A DNA stretch of 64,000 bases from Prosopocoilus inquinatus. Its lineage: Eukaryota; Arthropoda; Insecta; Coleoptera; Lucanidae. The DNA is taken from the NCBI GenBank assembly GCA_036172665.1, contig CM069876.1, positions 50,685,001 to 50,749,000 on the forward strand. The letters are read 5' to 3'. The notes below the pieces were generated by a model. The model worked only from the letters and a program-made list of their open reading frames with translations, was not told where the DNA came from and searched no databases. Every line of letters starts with the position of its first letter. Positions within the stretch are counted from its first letter, which is position 1. A program made the position numbers and the translations under genes. Shown one piece after another: positions 54,491 to 64,000 of the stretch.

Positions 54491-56400
54491 ATAGTTTCAA
54501 GGTCAACCCGACTTAACTAAAACCAAACCAGGTGGGGGCAACTCCGACTAATTTTTAAAAAATTCCAAAAAATATTTAAGCAATTTCAAAGAGAAATAGT
54601 TTCAAGGTCGACCCAACTAAAGAGACGACTTAAGAGAAATATAAATTTGGAAAACGCAAGAGATCGCAAAAAACTTTGAAAACATCTTCAAGGTCAACCC
54701 AATCCAACCAACTGAATCAAATCGTAAGTGAAACAATAATAAAAAACTGAAAAATCTGAAATAACATTTTCAAAGTCAACCCAACCCAACTGGAAAAAAG
54801 AAAATTGCGAAAAATTAAAACAAAAAAAGAGTTAAAAATATAAAATTAATTAATTTATTGAAGAAATTAAAAAGGAAATTATGAAAAATTAAGGCAAGAA
54901 AAAAGTCCAGAGTTTTAACGTAAATTTCAAAAAAAGTCGAGCGTTAAATATAAATTTCCAAAAACACAAAAAATCGCCAAAAATCTTAAAAGAACATCTT
55001 CAAGGTCAACCCAATCCAACTGAATCAAATCGTAAGTGGAGGCAGCACAAAAATTCGAAAAAAAAAATTAAAAATCGAAGAATATGAAATAGCAATTTCA
55101 AAGTCAACCCAGCCCAACTGGAAAAAAAAAAGAAAATTACGAAAAGTTAAAACCAAAAAGAGTTAAAAATATAAAATTAATTAAATAATTTTAAAAAATT
55201 ATAAATTTGTTTAAAGACAATCTAAGGAAAGAATTATTAAATAAAGAAAATTATGAAAAATTGAAAAATTAAAGCAAGAAAAAAGTCCAGAATTTTAACG
55301 AAAATCTTTAAAAACAGCTTCAAGGTCAACCCATCCCAACCGAATCCAATCTGAGTGGAGGCGGCTCAAAAAAAAATTCTAAAAGAATCAAAATTAAGAA
55401 ATTCGAATTGGCATTTCAAGGTCAACCCAACCAAAAAAAAAAGAAAGGGAAATTAAATATAAATTTCGAAAAACACAAGAAATCGCCAAAAATCTTAAAA
55501 ACTTCTTCAAGGTCAACCCAATCCAACTGAATCAAATCGTAAGTGGAGGCAGCCCAAAAATTCTAAAAAAAAAAAATTAAAAATCGAAGAATTTGAAATA
55601 ACAATTTCAAAGTAAACCCAACCCAACTGGAAAAAAAAAATTACGAAAAGTTAAAACCAAAAAGTGTTAAAAATATAAAATTAATTAAATAATTTAAAAA
55701 AATTATAAATTTGTTTAAAGATAATCTAAGGAAAGAATTATTAAATACAGAAAATTATGAAAAATTGAAAAATGAAAGCAAGAAAAAAGTCCAAAATTTT
55801 AACGTAAATTTTGAAATACACAAAAGAATTGCCGAAAATCTTTAAAAAAACAGCTTCAAGGTCAACCCAATCCAACCGAATCCAATCTTAGTGGAGGCGG
55901 CTCAAAAAAATTCTAAAAGAATCAAAATTAAGAAATTCGAATTGGCGTTTCAAGGTCAAGCCAACAAAAAAAAAAGAAAAGGAAATTAAATATAAATTTC
56001 CAAAAACACAAAAAATCGCCAAAAATCTTAAAAACATCTTCAAGGTCAACCTAATCCAAAAAAAAATTCTAAAAGAATTAAAATTAAGAAATTCAAATTG
56101 GCGTTTCAAGGTCAACCCAACCAAAAAGAAAAAGAAAAAGAAATTAAATATAAATTTCGAAAAACACAAGAAATCGCCAAAAATCTTAAAAACTTCTTCA
56201 AGGTCAACCCAATCCAACTGAATCAAATCGTAAGTGGAGACAGGAGGGCAGCCCAAAAATTCAGAAAAACTGAAAACTCAAAAAATTGAAGTACCCTTTT
56301 CAAGGTCAACCCATCCTAACTTACAAAAAAAAAGGAAATTACAAAAAGCAAAAAAGAGTTAAAAATCCGAAAACCCACGACTTCATCCCGGAACTCCTTT
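54490..56400. repeat. A-rich repeats with TTCAAGGTCAACCCAA motif
   Basis: TTCAAGGTCAACCCAATCCAACTGAATC and variants recur about every 120-330 bp (54497, 54603, 54688, 54765, 55000, 55095, 55318, 55420, 55505, 55857, 55943, 56038, 56107, 56197 and 56298, approximate). It is the reverse complement of the TTGGGTTGACCTTG repeats at 17.7-19.3 and 58-60 kb. No gene. Confidence 0.8.
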
Positions 56401-56504
56401 TCATATCCTCACTGTAACCATTTGCTGCGACGCGCGTATCATTTTCTTCTCGAAACCTACCCCCCCATTAGATGTCGCGGCCGTCCAAATGTACTTTATT
56501 TATT

Positions 56505-56970
56505 TATTTTTTTTTCTCTCCGGAGTGCTGTGACGCTTTCACCGACTTGAACGGGGAACGCAGCGCCTTCGGGTTCTCGCGAAGAACGCGCTCAAGCAGG
56601 AACGCGCGCACCAACAAGAACGTGCTTTATCTTAACGTGCCTGGCAGTATTTCAAACGCTCTCAAACATCTCTAGTTGTTTTGGAATGCACGGGAACGAA
56701 AAGTAAGTAAGAAAATTAAATGCGACTGACACTTTGTTTAGAGCTAACAATAATTTGGCGTCGTCGCAATTCGAAACGAAAAAAAATGAAAAAAAAAAAA
56801 AGTTAATAATTTCTTTTGCGCGACAGAAATCCGGAGGATCCTTTCTCTCCTCCGGAGTGCGCGATGGATTCCCCGAACTTTGCGAACGGCTTCTCGCAGA
56901 AAACGCATTAAGCGCCAACAGGAACGTGCTTTATCTTGACGTGCCTGGCAGTATTTCAAACGCCTAATTT
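56505..56970. repeat. Two copies of a ~150-bp segment upstream of T8
   Basis: TCCGGAGTGC ... AACGTGCTTTATCTTAACGT, then GCCTGGCAGTATTTCAAACGC, occurs at about 56518-56660 and 56845-56965. The second copy leads directly into the T8 polypyrimidine tract. Confidence 0.75.
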
Positions 56971-56999
56971 TTTTTTTTAATTTCCATCTTTTGTTTTAG

Positions 57000-57696
57000 G
57001 TCCACGTTCATCGTCGGCACCGGCGATACGTTCTATTGCACGCTGTGCAACTTCAACACCCCCAAATTATCCGCATTGCGCGATCACTACGATTCGAGTT
57101 TGTCAACACGACACGTCAGGTGCTCGCCCTGCGACGCGCAATTCAATTGCGCATGCGATCTCAACAGGCACAGGAACACCTCCCACCCCCTCGGAGAAAA
57201 CCCAATCGAGTGCAACCGCTGCCTCTACAAGTGCGCTTCGCTCAAAGAATTCACCCGCCACACTTTCCGGCGCCACGACGGCGGAAAAGTGCACAGGTGC
57301 AACGCATGCGCGTCGCGCGAACCCCCCACCCCTTCAGATTCACGCTCACACGGCGGCGGAGGCGTGCCGTTTCAGTGTCTCAACTGCAGCTTCGAGACTT
57401 TGCACACGGAACTCTTCAAGCACCACCTGTACAGTCACATCGTCAAGAAGCCGTTCACCTGCATCAAGTGCAGCTTCAGCTGCGGCACGTCGGAGGGCTT
57501 GAAGCTGCACATCGCGGCGCACAAGGGCGAGAAGCTCAGCGCCTTCTCGACCGCTCTGAAGACGTTCCGCTGTAACGTCTGCGATTTCGAGTGCAACGCG
57601 CTGAGAAACCTCCGCAAGCACATGTACGTACACACCGGCGAGAAGCCGCTGATCGACGCGATGAATAAGAGGTTAAGAAAATTATTAAACTCTTAG
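57000..57696 (+). CDS. T8: terminal exon, 6-7-finger C2H2 protein
   Basis: A 231-residue exon with acceptor cttttgttttag|G, phase 2, no ATG at the start. Fingers run from residue 13 to about 212: CTLCNFNTPKLSALRDH (unusually long His-His spacing), CSPCDAQFNCACDLNRH, CNRCLYKCASLKEFTRH, a degenerate CNACASREPP without normal ligands, CLNCSFETLHTELFKHH, CIKCSFSCGTSEGLKLH and CNVCDFECNALRNLRKH. A final TGEKP linker is followed by a short tail (LIDAMNKRLRKLLNS) and no further finger, so an eighth finger was probably lost. Similar in style to T3 and T6. Confidence 0.88.
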
Positions 57697-57730
57697 GTTA
57701 TATCTGTAATTAATAATAATCTCTTTTAAT

Positions 57731-57736
57731 AATAAA
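57731..57736 (+). terminator. Candidate poly(A) signal for T8
   Basis: AATAAA 34 bp after the T8 stop, followed by TTTTCTTGTTTCGTTTTTG. Confidence 0.65.
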
Positions 57737-57769
57737 ATTTTCTTGTTTCGTTTTTGAAATGCGAAATGT

Positions 57770-58445
57770 GTTTTCGGTGACGTCAGAACGTGTTCTGGAA
57801 CGAGCACTCTACGCCGAGTCACGGAGATATTTGTGAATTCGCTTTTCAAAGCCTGACGAATTCATTAATCAGGTATTTATGAGCAGCGAGCGATTTCTGT
57901 GCGCAGATTAGGCCGTAATGCTTGTTGCGTCCCTCCTTAATTAGGCTTTTTTTTATCGTGGGGGCTTTTCCTGTTTGGGATACATCGAAATGACCTTCGA
58001 AATTCTTTTGTTTTCCATTTTTTACGATGTGTAATGTTTTTCTGAATTTTTTACCATTTATGCTTCATTTTTTTATAATTTCTAATTTTATACATTTGTT
58101 TAATTCCCTTAATTCGCTTGAGTTGGGTTGGTTTTGTGATGATTTGCTAAATTTTCATTCAATTCTCGATTTCTAGCATTTTTTGGCGTCGAAATAACGA
58201 AAATTAATTTCAGGAGATCGGCGACGCGCGTTTCAATTAACAAAAGCCGACAGGTGAACTGTCGATTTAATCTCGGAAATTTGTGAAAGTGCCTTTCAAA
58301 GCCTGACGAATTCATTAATCAGGTATTTATGGCCAGCTAGAGATTTCTGTGCGCAGATTAGTCCGTAATATTGGCCTTTTCTAATTGTGGGGGCTTTTGC
58401 TTTTTGGGATACTTCGAAAAAGCCTTCCAAATTCTTTTGTTTTCC
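57770..58445. repeat. Two copies of a ~480-bp segment
   Basis: TTTCAAAGCCTGACGAATTC, then ATTAATCAGGTATTTATG, and TTTCTGTGCGCAGATTAG, then GTGGGGGCTTTTGC, occur from about 57846 and again from about 58296. Confidence 0.85.
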
Positions 58446-60180
58446 ATTTTTGTTTTTTATTGCACGTACTTTTATCGATTTTTTTTTAAATTTTTAAGAA
58501 TTTTGTTTCATTTCTTTACAATCTTTGTGTTTTTTTTTTAATTCTCTTCTTGGCTCGGGTTCACTTAAGTTCGGTTCGGGTTGGTTTGATATATATTTTT
58601 TTTAATTTCAATATTTTTAGTTTTTTTAAGTAATATTTTTAATTTCGAGCATATTTTGGGTTTCATTTTTTTGCATATGTAATATTTTTCGATTTTTTTA
58701 ACAGATTTGTTTATTTTTTTACAATTTTAATTTTCTTAATTCTCTTCTTATGTCTGGTTCACTTAAGTACAGTTCGGTCGGGTTGGGATTGATAATTTTT
58801 TTTAATTTCAATATTTTTATTTTTTTTTAAATAATATTTTTAATTTCTAGCATTTTTTGGTTTCCACTTTTTTTACAACGTGCAATATTTTTCGATTTTT
58901 TTTTAATTTTGAACAGTATTTTGAAATTTTTAACAAATTTTAAGTTCAGTTCGGTTAGGTTGGATTTGATTATTTTATAATTTTTTAAAATTTTTTGCTT
59001 CAACTTTTTACGATATGTAATTGTTTCGATTTTTTTTCTGAAATTGTTTTCTTGGATTGGTTTCACTTAAGTTCAGTTTAGTTGGGTTGGAATTAATTAT
59101 TTTCTTAATTTTAATATTCTTAATTTTCTTTCATTCTTTTGTTTTCATCTTTTAATAATAATAATAAATTTATTTATCAATTTTTGCGGTATGTCTTAAT
59201 TCACTTAGGTTCAGTTGGAGGCTATGATGGTCTCGTGATGGTTTGCTTAATTTTAATTAATTTTTAATTTGTAACTCTTCTTGGTTTCCGTTTTCTACAA
59301 TGCGTTTCGAATTCTTTACATTTTTGTTTTAATTACTCACATTTTTAATTTATTATTCCTTAACGTCGTTGATAAATTATTTAATTTTAATATTTTAAAT
59401 TTTATTTTCTTTTTCTCATTCTTCTGTTTGCGACATGTAATGTCTTCGATTTTTTTTCCTGAAATTCTATTCTTGGATTGGGTTCACTTAAGTTCAGTCC
59501 AGTTGAATTGGGTTCCATAATTTTTGTCTAATTTTAATATTTTTTGTTTTTTTTTTCATTTTTTTTGTTTCCATCTTTTGCGACATGTAATTTTTTCGTT
59601 ATTTTTTTTCTCTGGAATTTTCTGCTTCAGGTTTTCATAACTTCTGATTTTCCTCATCCATTCTTTTAATTTTCTTAATTCACTCAGATTCAGTTGGAGA
59701 AGAAGAGGGGGGGGGGGTTGGTTTTGAGATGATTTGCTTAATTTTAATTAATTTTTCATTTGTAACACTTTTTGGTTTCCATTTTTTTTATAATACTTTT
59801 CGAATGTTTTACATTTTTGTTTAATTATTTACATTTTTAATTTACTTTACTCTTAGTGAGTTGGTTGTACTTAGATTTATTTTACTTGCGTCCTTGATAA
59901 ATTATTTAATTTGAATATTTTTAATTTTTTTTTTCATTCTTTTGTTACCACCTTTTACGATGTGTAATTTTTTCGATCTTTTTTTTTTTGAAATTATTAT
60001 TTTTTGAATTGGGTTCGCTTAAGTTCAGTTCAGTTACAGGTTAGATTTGATGATTTTCTTAATTTATATACTTTTAATTTTTTTTTCTCTATCGTTCTTT
60101 TGTTTCCGTCTTTTGCGATACGTAATTTTTTCGATTTTTTTTCCTGGAATTTTCTGTTTTAAATTTTATTGGGTTTTATT
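58445..60180. repeat. T-rich degenerate repeats with GGGTTCACTTAAGTTCAGTT
   Basis: The phrase (G/T)GGTTCACTTAAGTTCAGTT followed by (C/T)GGTTGGGTTGG recurs about every 150-250 bp, with TTTCCATTTTTTACGATATGTAATTTTTTCGATTTTTT between. No gene is supported. Confidence 0.7.
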
Positions 60181-60855
60181 AATTTTACTGACCTTGAGAC
60201 GAGCGGCTTAATGTTAATTAATTATTAATTTTCGGGTGCACTTAGGTTTACTTTAGTCGCATCGGACTGACCTTGAGACGAGCGGCTTAATTTTAATGAA
60301 TTATTAATTTTTGGGTGCACTTAGGTTTACTTTAGCTACGTCGGACTGACCTTGAAACGAGCAGCTTAATTTTAATTAATTATTAATTTTTGGATGCACT
60401 TAGGTTTACTTTAGTCGCATCGGACTGACCTTGAAACGAGCGGTTTAATTTTAATTAATTATTAATTTTCGAGTGCACTTGGGTTTAATTTAGTCGCGTC
60501 GGACTGATCTTGAAACGAGCGGTTTAATTTTCATTAATTATTAATCTTTGGGTGAACTTAGGTTTACTTTAGTCGCATCGGACTGACCTTGAAACGAGGG
60601 GCTTAATTTTAATTAATTATTAATTTTTGGATGCACTTAGGTTTACTTTAGTCGCATCGGACTGACCTTGAAACGAGCGGTTTAATTTTAATTAATTATT
60701 AATTTTCGAGTGCACTTGGGTTTAATTTAGTCGCGTCGGACTGACCTTGAAACGAGGGGCTTAATGTTAATTAATTATTAATTTTCGGGAGCACTTAGGT
60801 TTACACTTTAGTTGCGTCGGACTGACCTTGAAACGAGCGGCTTCATTTTAATTGA
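60180..60855. repeat. ~79-bp tandem repeat with TGACCTTGA, 9 copies
   Basis: Units read TCGGACTGACCTTGAAACGA, GCGGCTTAATTTTAATTAA, TTATTAATTTTTGGGTGCAC, then TTAGGTTTACTTTAGTCGCA. TGACCTTGA (reverse complement TCAAGGTCA) is intact in most copies. Confidence 0.92.
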
Positions 60856-60965
60856 CTATTAATTTCTAACATATTTTTTTTTAACATCGAAATCCTGTTC
60901 GTCTTCGCTTAGTGAAATTCGTTTTCAAATTTTCAATTGTTTTATGGTGTATGTATGTATACTTA

Positions 60966-61230
60966 CGTATAGGCCACCCCCATAGCGGCTGCGTGTAGAA
61001 ATGCCTGTACGTTCCGCGAAGTTTGCCGAAGGAACCCGATTATAACCAAAGAAGCGCGACGCGCGCGAAATTCAAACAGTTTGCGACAATTACCTTTCGT
61101 ATAGGCCACCCCCATAGCGGCTGCGTGTGGAAATGGCTGTACGTTCCGCGAAGTTTGCCGAAGGAATCCGATTATAACCAAGGAAGCGACGCGCGCGAAA
61201 TTCAAACACTTTTCGACAATTACCTTTCAA
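60966..61230. repeat. Two-copy 132-bp direct repeat
   Basis: CGTATAGGCCACCCCCATAG begins at 60966 and 61098. The copies are nearly identical through GAAATTCAAACA and CGACAATTACCTTTC. This lies about 80 bp before the T9 acceptor. Confidence 0.92.
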
Positions 61231-61311
61231 TTTAAAAACGTAAGTGTGTTCTCCTGTTTTTTTTTTTAATGTGCTCGTTAACTTGTTTACCCTAACGCTC
61301 GACGTTTTCAG

Positions 61312-62383
61312 GTATCTGTCATTCAAGTGCGAAGTAAAATGGCTGTGCCCGACGGAGAAAGCGAAACCCAAAAGAATCCGCAAGAAGTGGAAGGAAGACA
61401 CGGTGGTGAGGACGTACACGTGCGAAATATGCTCGATGACCGCGCGGCTAACCAAGACTGAATTAAACGCCCATTACAAAACCCACGGGAAGGCGCTGGG
61501 CTTGAAGAAGTACCGCCGGGGCCCCCCCAAACCCAACCAGATGTTCGCCTGCGAAATCTGCTCGGCGAAGTTCGCCTCCGAGGAAGACCTAGACGAGCAC
61601 ATCGCGAACCACGACGACCAACACAAATGCGACGTGTGCAAGAGGGGTTTCAAGAAGATCATCGATTACACCATGCATATGCAGACACACAACGACGATA
61701 AGCTGTACAAATGCCCCCTGTGCGACTTCAACACGTCCAACGCCTACCAAATCAAGCCGCACGTGTTCTCGCACAGCTTCGTCAAGAGATACGAGTGCCC
61801 CATCGAGGGGTGCAAGAAGGGCTTCATGTTGTCCACTCACTTCGAGGAGCATAAGAACTACCATACCGGCGAGAGGCCATTCGTTTGCGAAACGTGCGGG
61901 TCGGCTTTCATGTACAGTCGTTACTTAAGCGCGCACAGGGTGGCGACGCACAGCACCAAGCGGATCACGTGTGAAGTCTGCTCGGAAGTGTGCGTCGGCC
62001 AAAAGAATTTCCGCTCTCACTTACTCTCGCATAAGCGGCCCGAATGGGTGTGCGCGACTTGCGGAAAAACGTTCAGGAAACGCGTCGGATTGACGACTCA
62101 CGAGTTGATGCACGCCGGGTACAAGCCGCACAAGTGTCGGTACTGCGACAAGGTTTTCGGCCAGAGAGGCTACCTGAACCAGCACGTGCGCACGCACACC
62201 GGCGATAAACCATACGATTGCGACTATTGCGGGAAAAAATTCACGCAGAGGTCCAGCTTGGTGAGGCACGTGCGCGGACACACCGGCGAAAAACCTCACA
62301 CCTGCCACTTCTGTAACAACGGGTATACGACGAAGGCCACCCTGGCTTCTCACTTGAAAAATTGCAAGGGTCCTTCCGAATAA
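61312..62383 (+). CDS. T9: terminal exon, 11-finger C2H2 protein, paralogue of T7
   Basis: A 356-residue exon with acceptor ctcgacgttttcag|G, phase 2. It starts YLSFKCEVKWLCPTEK, then a basic linker. Eleven fingers run from residue 37 to about 352. The fifth is a C-x4-C form (CPIEGCKKGF). TGERP/TGDKP/TGEKP linkers join several, and the last finger is CCHC (CHFCNNGYTTKATLASH, then C), as in T7. Finger order matches T7, including the Y-H-T-G-E-(K/R)-P junction. T7 has longer spacers and a longer N-terminus. Likely a sequence-specific nuclear factor. Confidence 0.9.
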
Positions 62384-62450
62384 TAGGACTTAAACTTAAC
62401 TGTGTCTCTGTTTTTTTTTTTCTTTTTTTTTTGGCAATTCGTTTCAGCCC

Positions 62451-62456
62451 AATAAA
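62451..62456 (+). terminator. Candidate poly(A) signal for T9
   Basis: AATAAA 68 bp after the T9 stop, followed by TCGTCTCTTCCTGTTTT. Confidence 0.65.
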
Positions 62457-62559
62457 TCGTCTCTTCCTGTTTTAAAGCGGAGTTTTGGAACTCACCCGCC
62501 ATCCCCCACCCTCGTCCCCGACCAATTAAGACGAGATACTCGCTGAAATGCAGTTTTCG

Positions 62560-64000
62560 TATGTCATCGGTTTCAGTCGTTTTTTGTTTTATTTTTATCC
62601 AATTAACAAACAAAAAAAAAGTAAAACAAAGAAAAAAAAATGCGCGAAGGTCGTCGAGCGTTTTGAAATTCAAAGTCTACATAGGAAAAGGAATTGTTAG
62701 AAAGAAAAAAACAACAAAAAATGTGGAAAACCACGATAATCACAAAAAAAAAACAAAAGAAAACTGCAGAAGAACACAACGTATCAATCAAAAATGAATG
62801 AATACCAAAAAAAAAAAAAAATGAAAGCGCCTTAAAAAAAGCTGTTGTTTTTCTTTTTTAATGTCACGTGGACCATCTTTTGTTTTTTTTTCTTTGTTTA
62901 TTTTAATCTTGCTGGTGTCGCATGTCACTGGTTTAAGGCGTCTTTTGTTTTTATTTTTTATCCACAAACAAACAGCAAGCGCGGAACCACAGAAAAAAAA
63001 AAATAATCGAAAATCGTCCGAACGTTTTGAAATTCAAAGGATGTGAAAAGGAATTATTTAAATAAAAAAAAGAACAACAAAAAATGTAGAAGATCGCTAT
63101 ATTCAAAAAAAAAACACACAAAAACAAAAAAAGGAAACCGTAAAATAACACAACGTATCAAAAACAAATGAATACCAAAAAAAAAAAATCAAAGCGCAAT
63201 GAAACGGGAGCTTTTCTTTTCTGACATTGCACGGAAGAAACGTCGACAATCCTTTGTTTTTTTTTTTTCTTTCTTTGTTTACTTTAATCTTGGTGTTTTC
63301 GTATGTCGCCGGTTTCAGTCGTCTTTTGTTTTTTAACCATTTAACAAAAAGGGTAAAACAAAAAAAAAAAAAGAAATTAAGCGAAAGTCGTCGAGCGTTT
63401 TGAATTTCGAAGAATATGAAAAGGAATTATTTTTTTTATAAAAAAAAAAAACCCACACAAGAAATGTAGATCACGATAATTAAAAAAAAAAAACAAAAGA
63501 AAACTGTAAAACAACACAACGTATCAATCAAAAATAAATGAACACCAAAAAAAAAAAATGAAAGCCGAATAAAAGAGCTGTTTTTTTTTTTTTTAATATC
63601 GGACCGAAGAAATGTCGACAATCTTTTGTTTGTTTGTTTTTTTCCTTGTTCACTTCACTAATCTTGGTGTTTTCGTATGTCACCGGTTTCGCTCCTCTTT
63701 TGTTTTATTTTTATCCAATTGACAAAAACGAAAAACGTAAAACCAAAGAAACAACCGAAAATCGTCGGGCATTTTGTATTTCAGAAACCGATAAATACAA
63801 AAAGGAATTATTAGGACAAAAAAAAAAAGAAAAAAACGGTTAGAAGCTCACGATAATCAAAAAATAAAACGAACAGACAAAAAACGTAAAACCAAACCAC
63901 AAAAAAAAAAAGGAAAAACAAAAGAAACGACCGAAAATCGTCGGACACGACCGATAAATACAAAAAGGAATCATTAGAGAGAGAGAGAAAACAAGAAAAA
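62560..64000. repeat. A/T-rich ~350-400-bp tandem repeat, 4 copies
   Basis: GTATGTC(A/G)(C/T)(C/T)GGTTTCA(G)TCGTCTTTTGTTTT recurs near 62560, 62917, 63301 and 63676. GTCGTCGAGCGTTTTGAA-type and AACACAACGTATCAATCAAAAA stretches lie between. It ends in a (GA)n run at the window edge. No gene is supported. Confidence 0.8.

Larger units (their letters stand above)
1384..62456 (+). other. Inferred single locus of alternative 3' zinc-finger exons
   Basis: Nine zinc-finger terminal exons and fourteen internal exons share one strand and one splice phase (2). None has a credible first exon, and most have private poly(A) signals. This matches the known architecture of lola/mod(mdg4)/broad-type BTB-ZF genes, where constant 5' exons are joined to one of many 3' exons. 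The constant part would lie upstream of position 1. The alternative is a tandem ZNF gene family that inherited the same phase by duplication, each with small unseen first exons. Confidence 0.6.

Noticed and set aside
57103..57633. Alternative frames inside T8 (Arg/Gln-rich, 179 residues)
   Set aside because: Off-frame reading of finger codons; the finger frame has ordered Cys/His pairs and the phase-2 acceptor.
1384..62383. Naming the locus lola, mod(mdg4) or broad
   Set aside because: The alternative-3'-exon layout fits, but no BTB domain lies in the window and I do not recognise the characteristic lola finger pair or the FLYWCH domain of mod(mdg4). Left unnamed.

Overview
The window reads as arthropod (probably insect) genomic DNA. 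GC-rich coding exons full of C2H2 zinc fingers sit in very AT-rich introns with long A/T homopolymers and many private tandem repeats. There are GT/AG introns and AATAAA signals, and no operons or bacterial signals. Species and order cannot be fixed from sequence alone; a beetle or other endopterygote is only a guess. All convincing genes are on the + strand.

The central observation concerns reading phase. I find nine zinc-finger blocks (about 1.4-2.6, 21.2-23.5, 27.1-27.8, 29.5-29.7, 35.3-36.1, 40.0-41.5, 46.8-48.2, 57.0-57.7 and 61.3-62.4 kb; called T1 to T9). Each opens at a 3' splice site rather than at an ATG, each ends in its own stop codon, and most are followed by a poly(A) signal. 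In all nine the acceptor has the same phase: the first exon base is the third base of a split codon (phase 2). Fourteen internal exons (X1-X10 and E1-E4, 11.9-21.1 kb) also start and end in phase 2, so they are mutually compatible cassettes. This is the layout of a locus with one shared 5' part, outside the window, and many alternative 3' zinc-finger exons, as in insect lola, mod(mdg4) or broad. No BTB domain or other first exon is visible here, and the fingers do not look like the usual lola finger pair, so I do not name the gene.

Layout: 0-1.3 kb 200-bp repeats; T1 (7 fingers); 2.6-7.3 kb intron with CRE-bearing repeats, a tRNA-like relic and inverted repeats; 7.4-11.9 kb array with 13 copies of a palindrome that pairs two YY1/Pho-type sites; 11.9-21.1 kb cassette exons coding a repetitive, probably disordered, basic/acidic protein; T2 (10 fingers plus a repetitive tail); 24-27 kb AGCGCT minisatellites and decoy exons; T3 (7 fingers); 28-29.3 kb palindromic repeats; T4 (a 58-residue exon with one finger); 30-35 kb higher-order repeat; T5 (a T1 paralogue); 36-39.9 kb tRNA-like relics, an inverted-repeat element and CTCF-like repeats; T6 (SUMO-motif repeats plus 9 fingers); 41.6-46.7 kb repeats; T7 (11 fingers); 48.3-53.9 kb CCTAGGATATCC satellite with inverted-repeat ends; 54.5-56.4 kb AAGGTCA-bearing repeats; T8 (6-7 fingers); 57.8-61.2 kb repeats; T9 (11 fingers, paralogue of T7); 62.5-64 kb A/T-rich repeats.

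A second theme is tandem duplication across intron/exon boundaries. Upstream of T2 it made new cassette exons whose introns are homologous to coding sequence of the first copy. Upstream of T3 it made short in-phase decoy exons followed by AATAAA. Upstream of T6 lies a decoy resembling the start of T9, and upstream of T5 are copies whose AG is lost. The locus seems to be generating 3' exons by this route. Exon borders and functions are inferred from sequence only.
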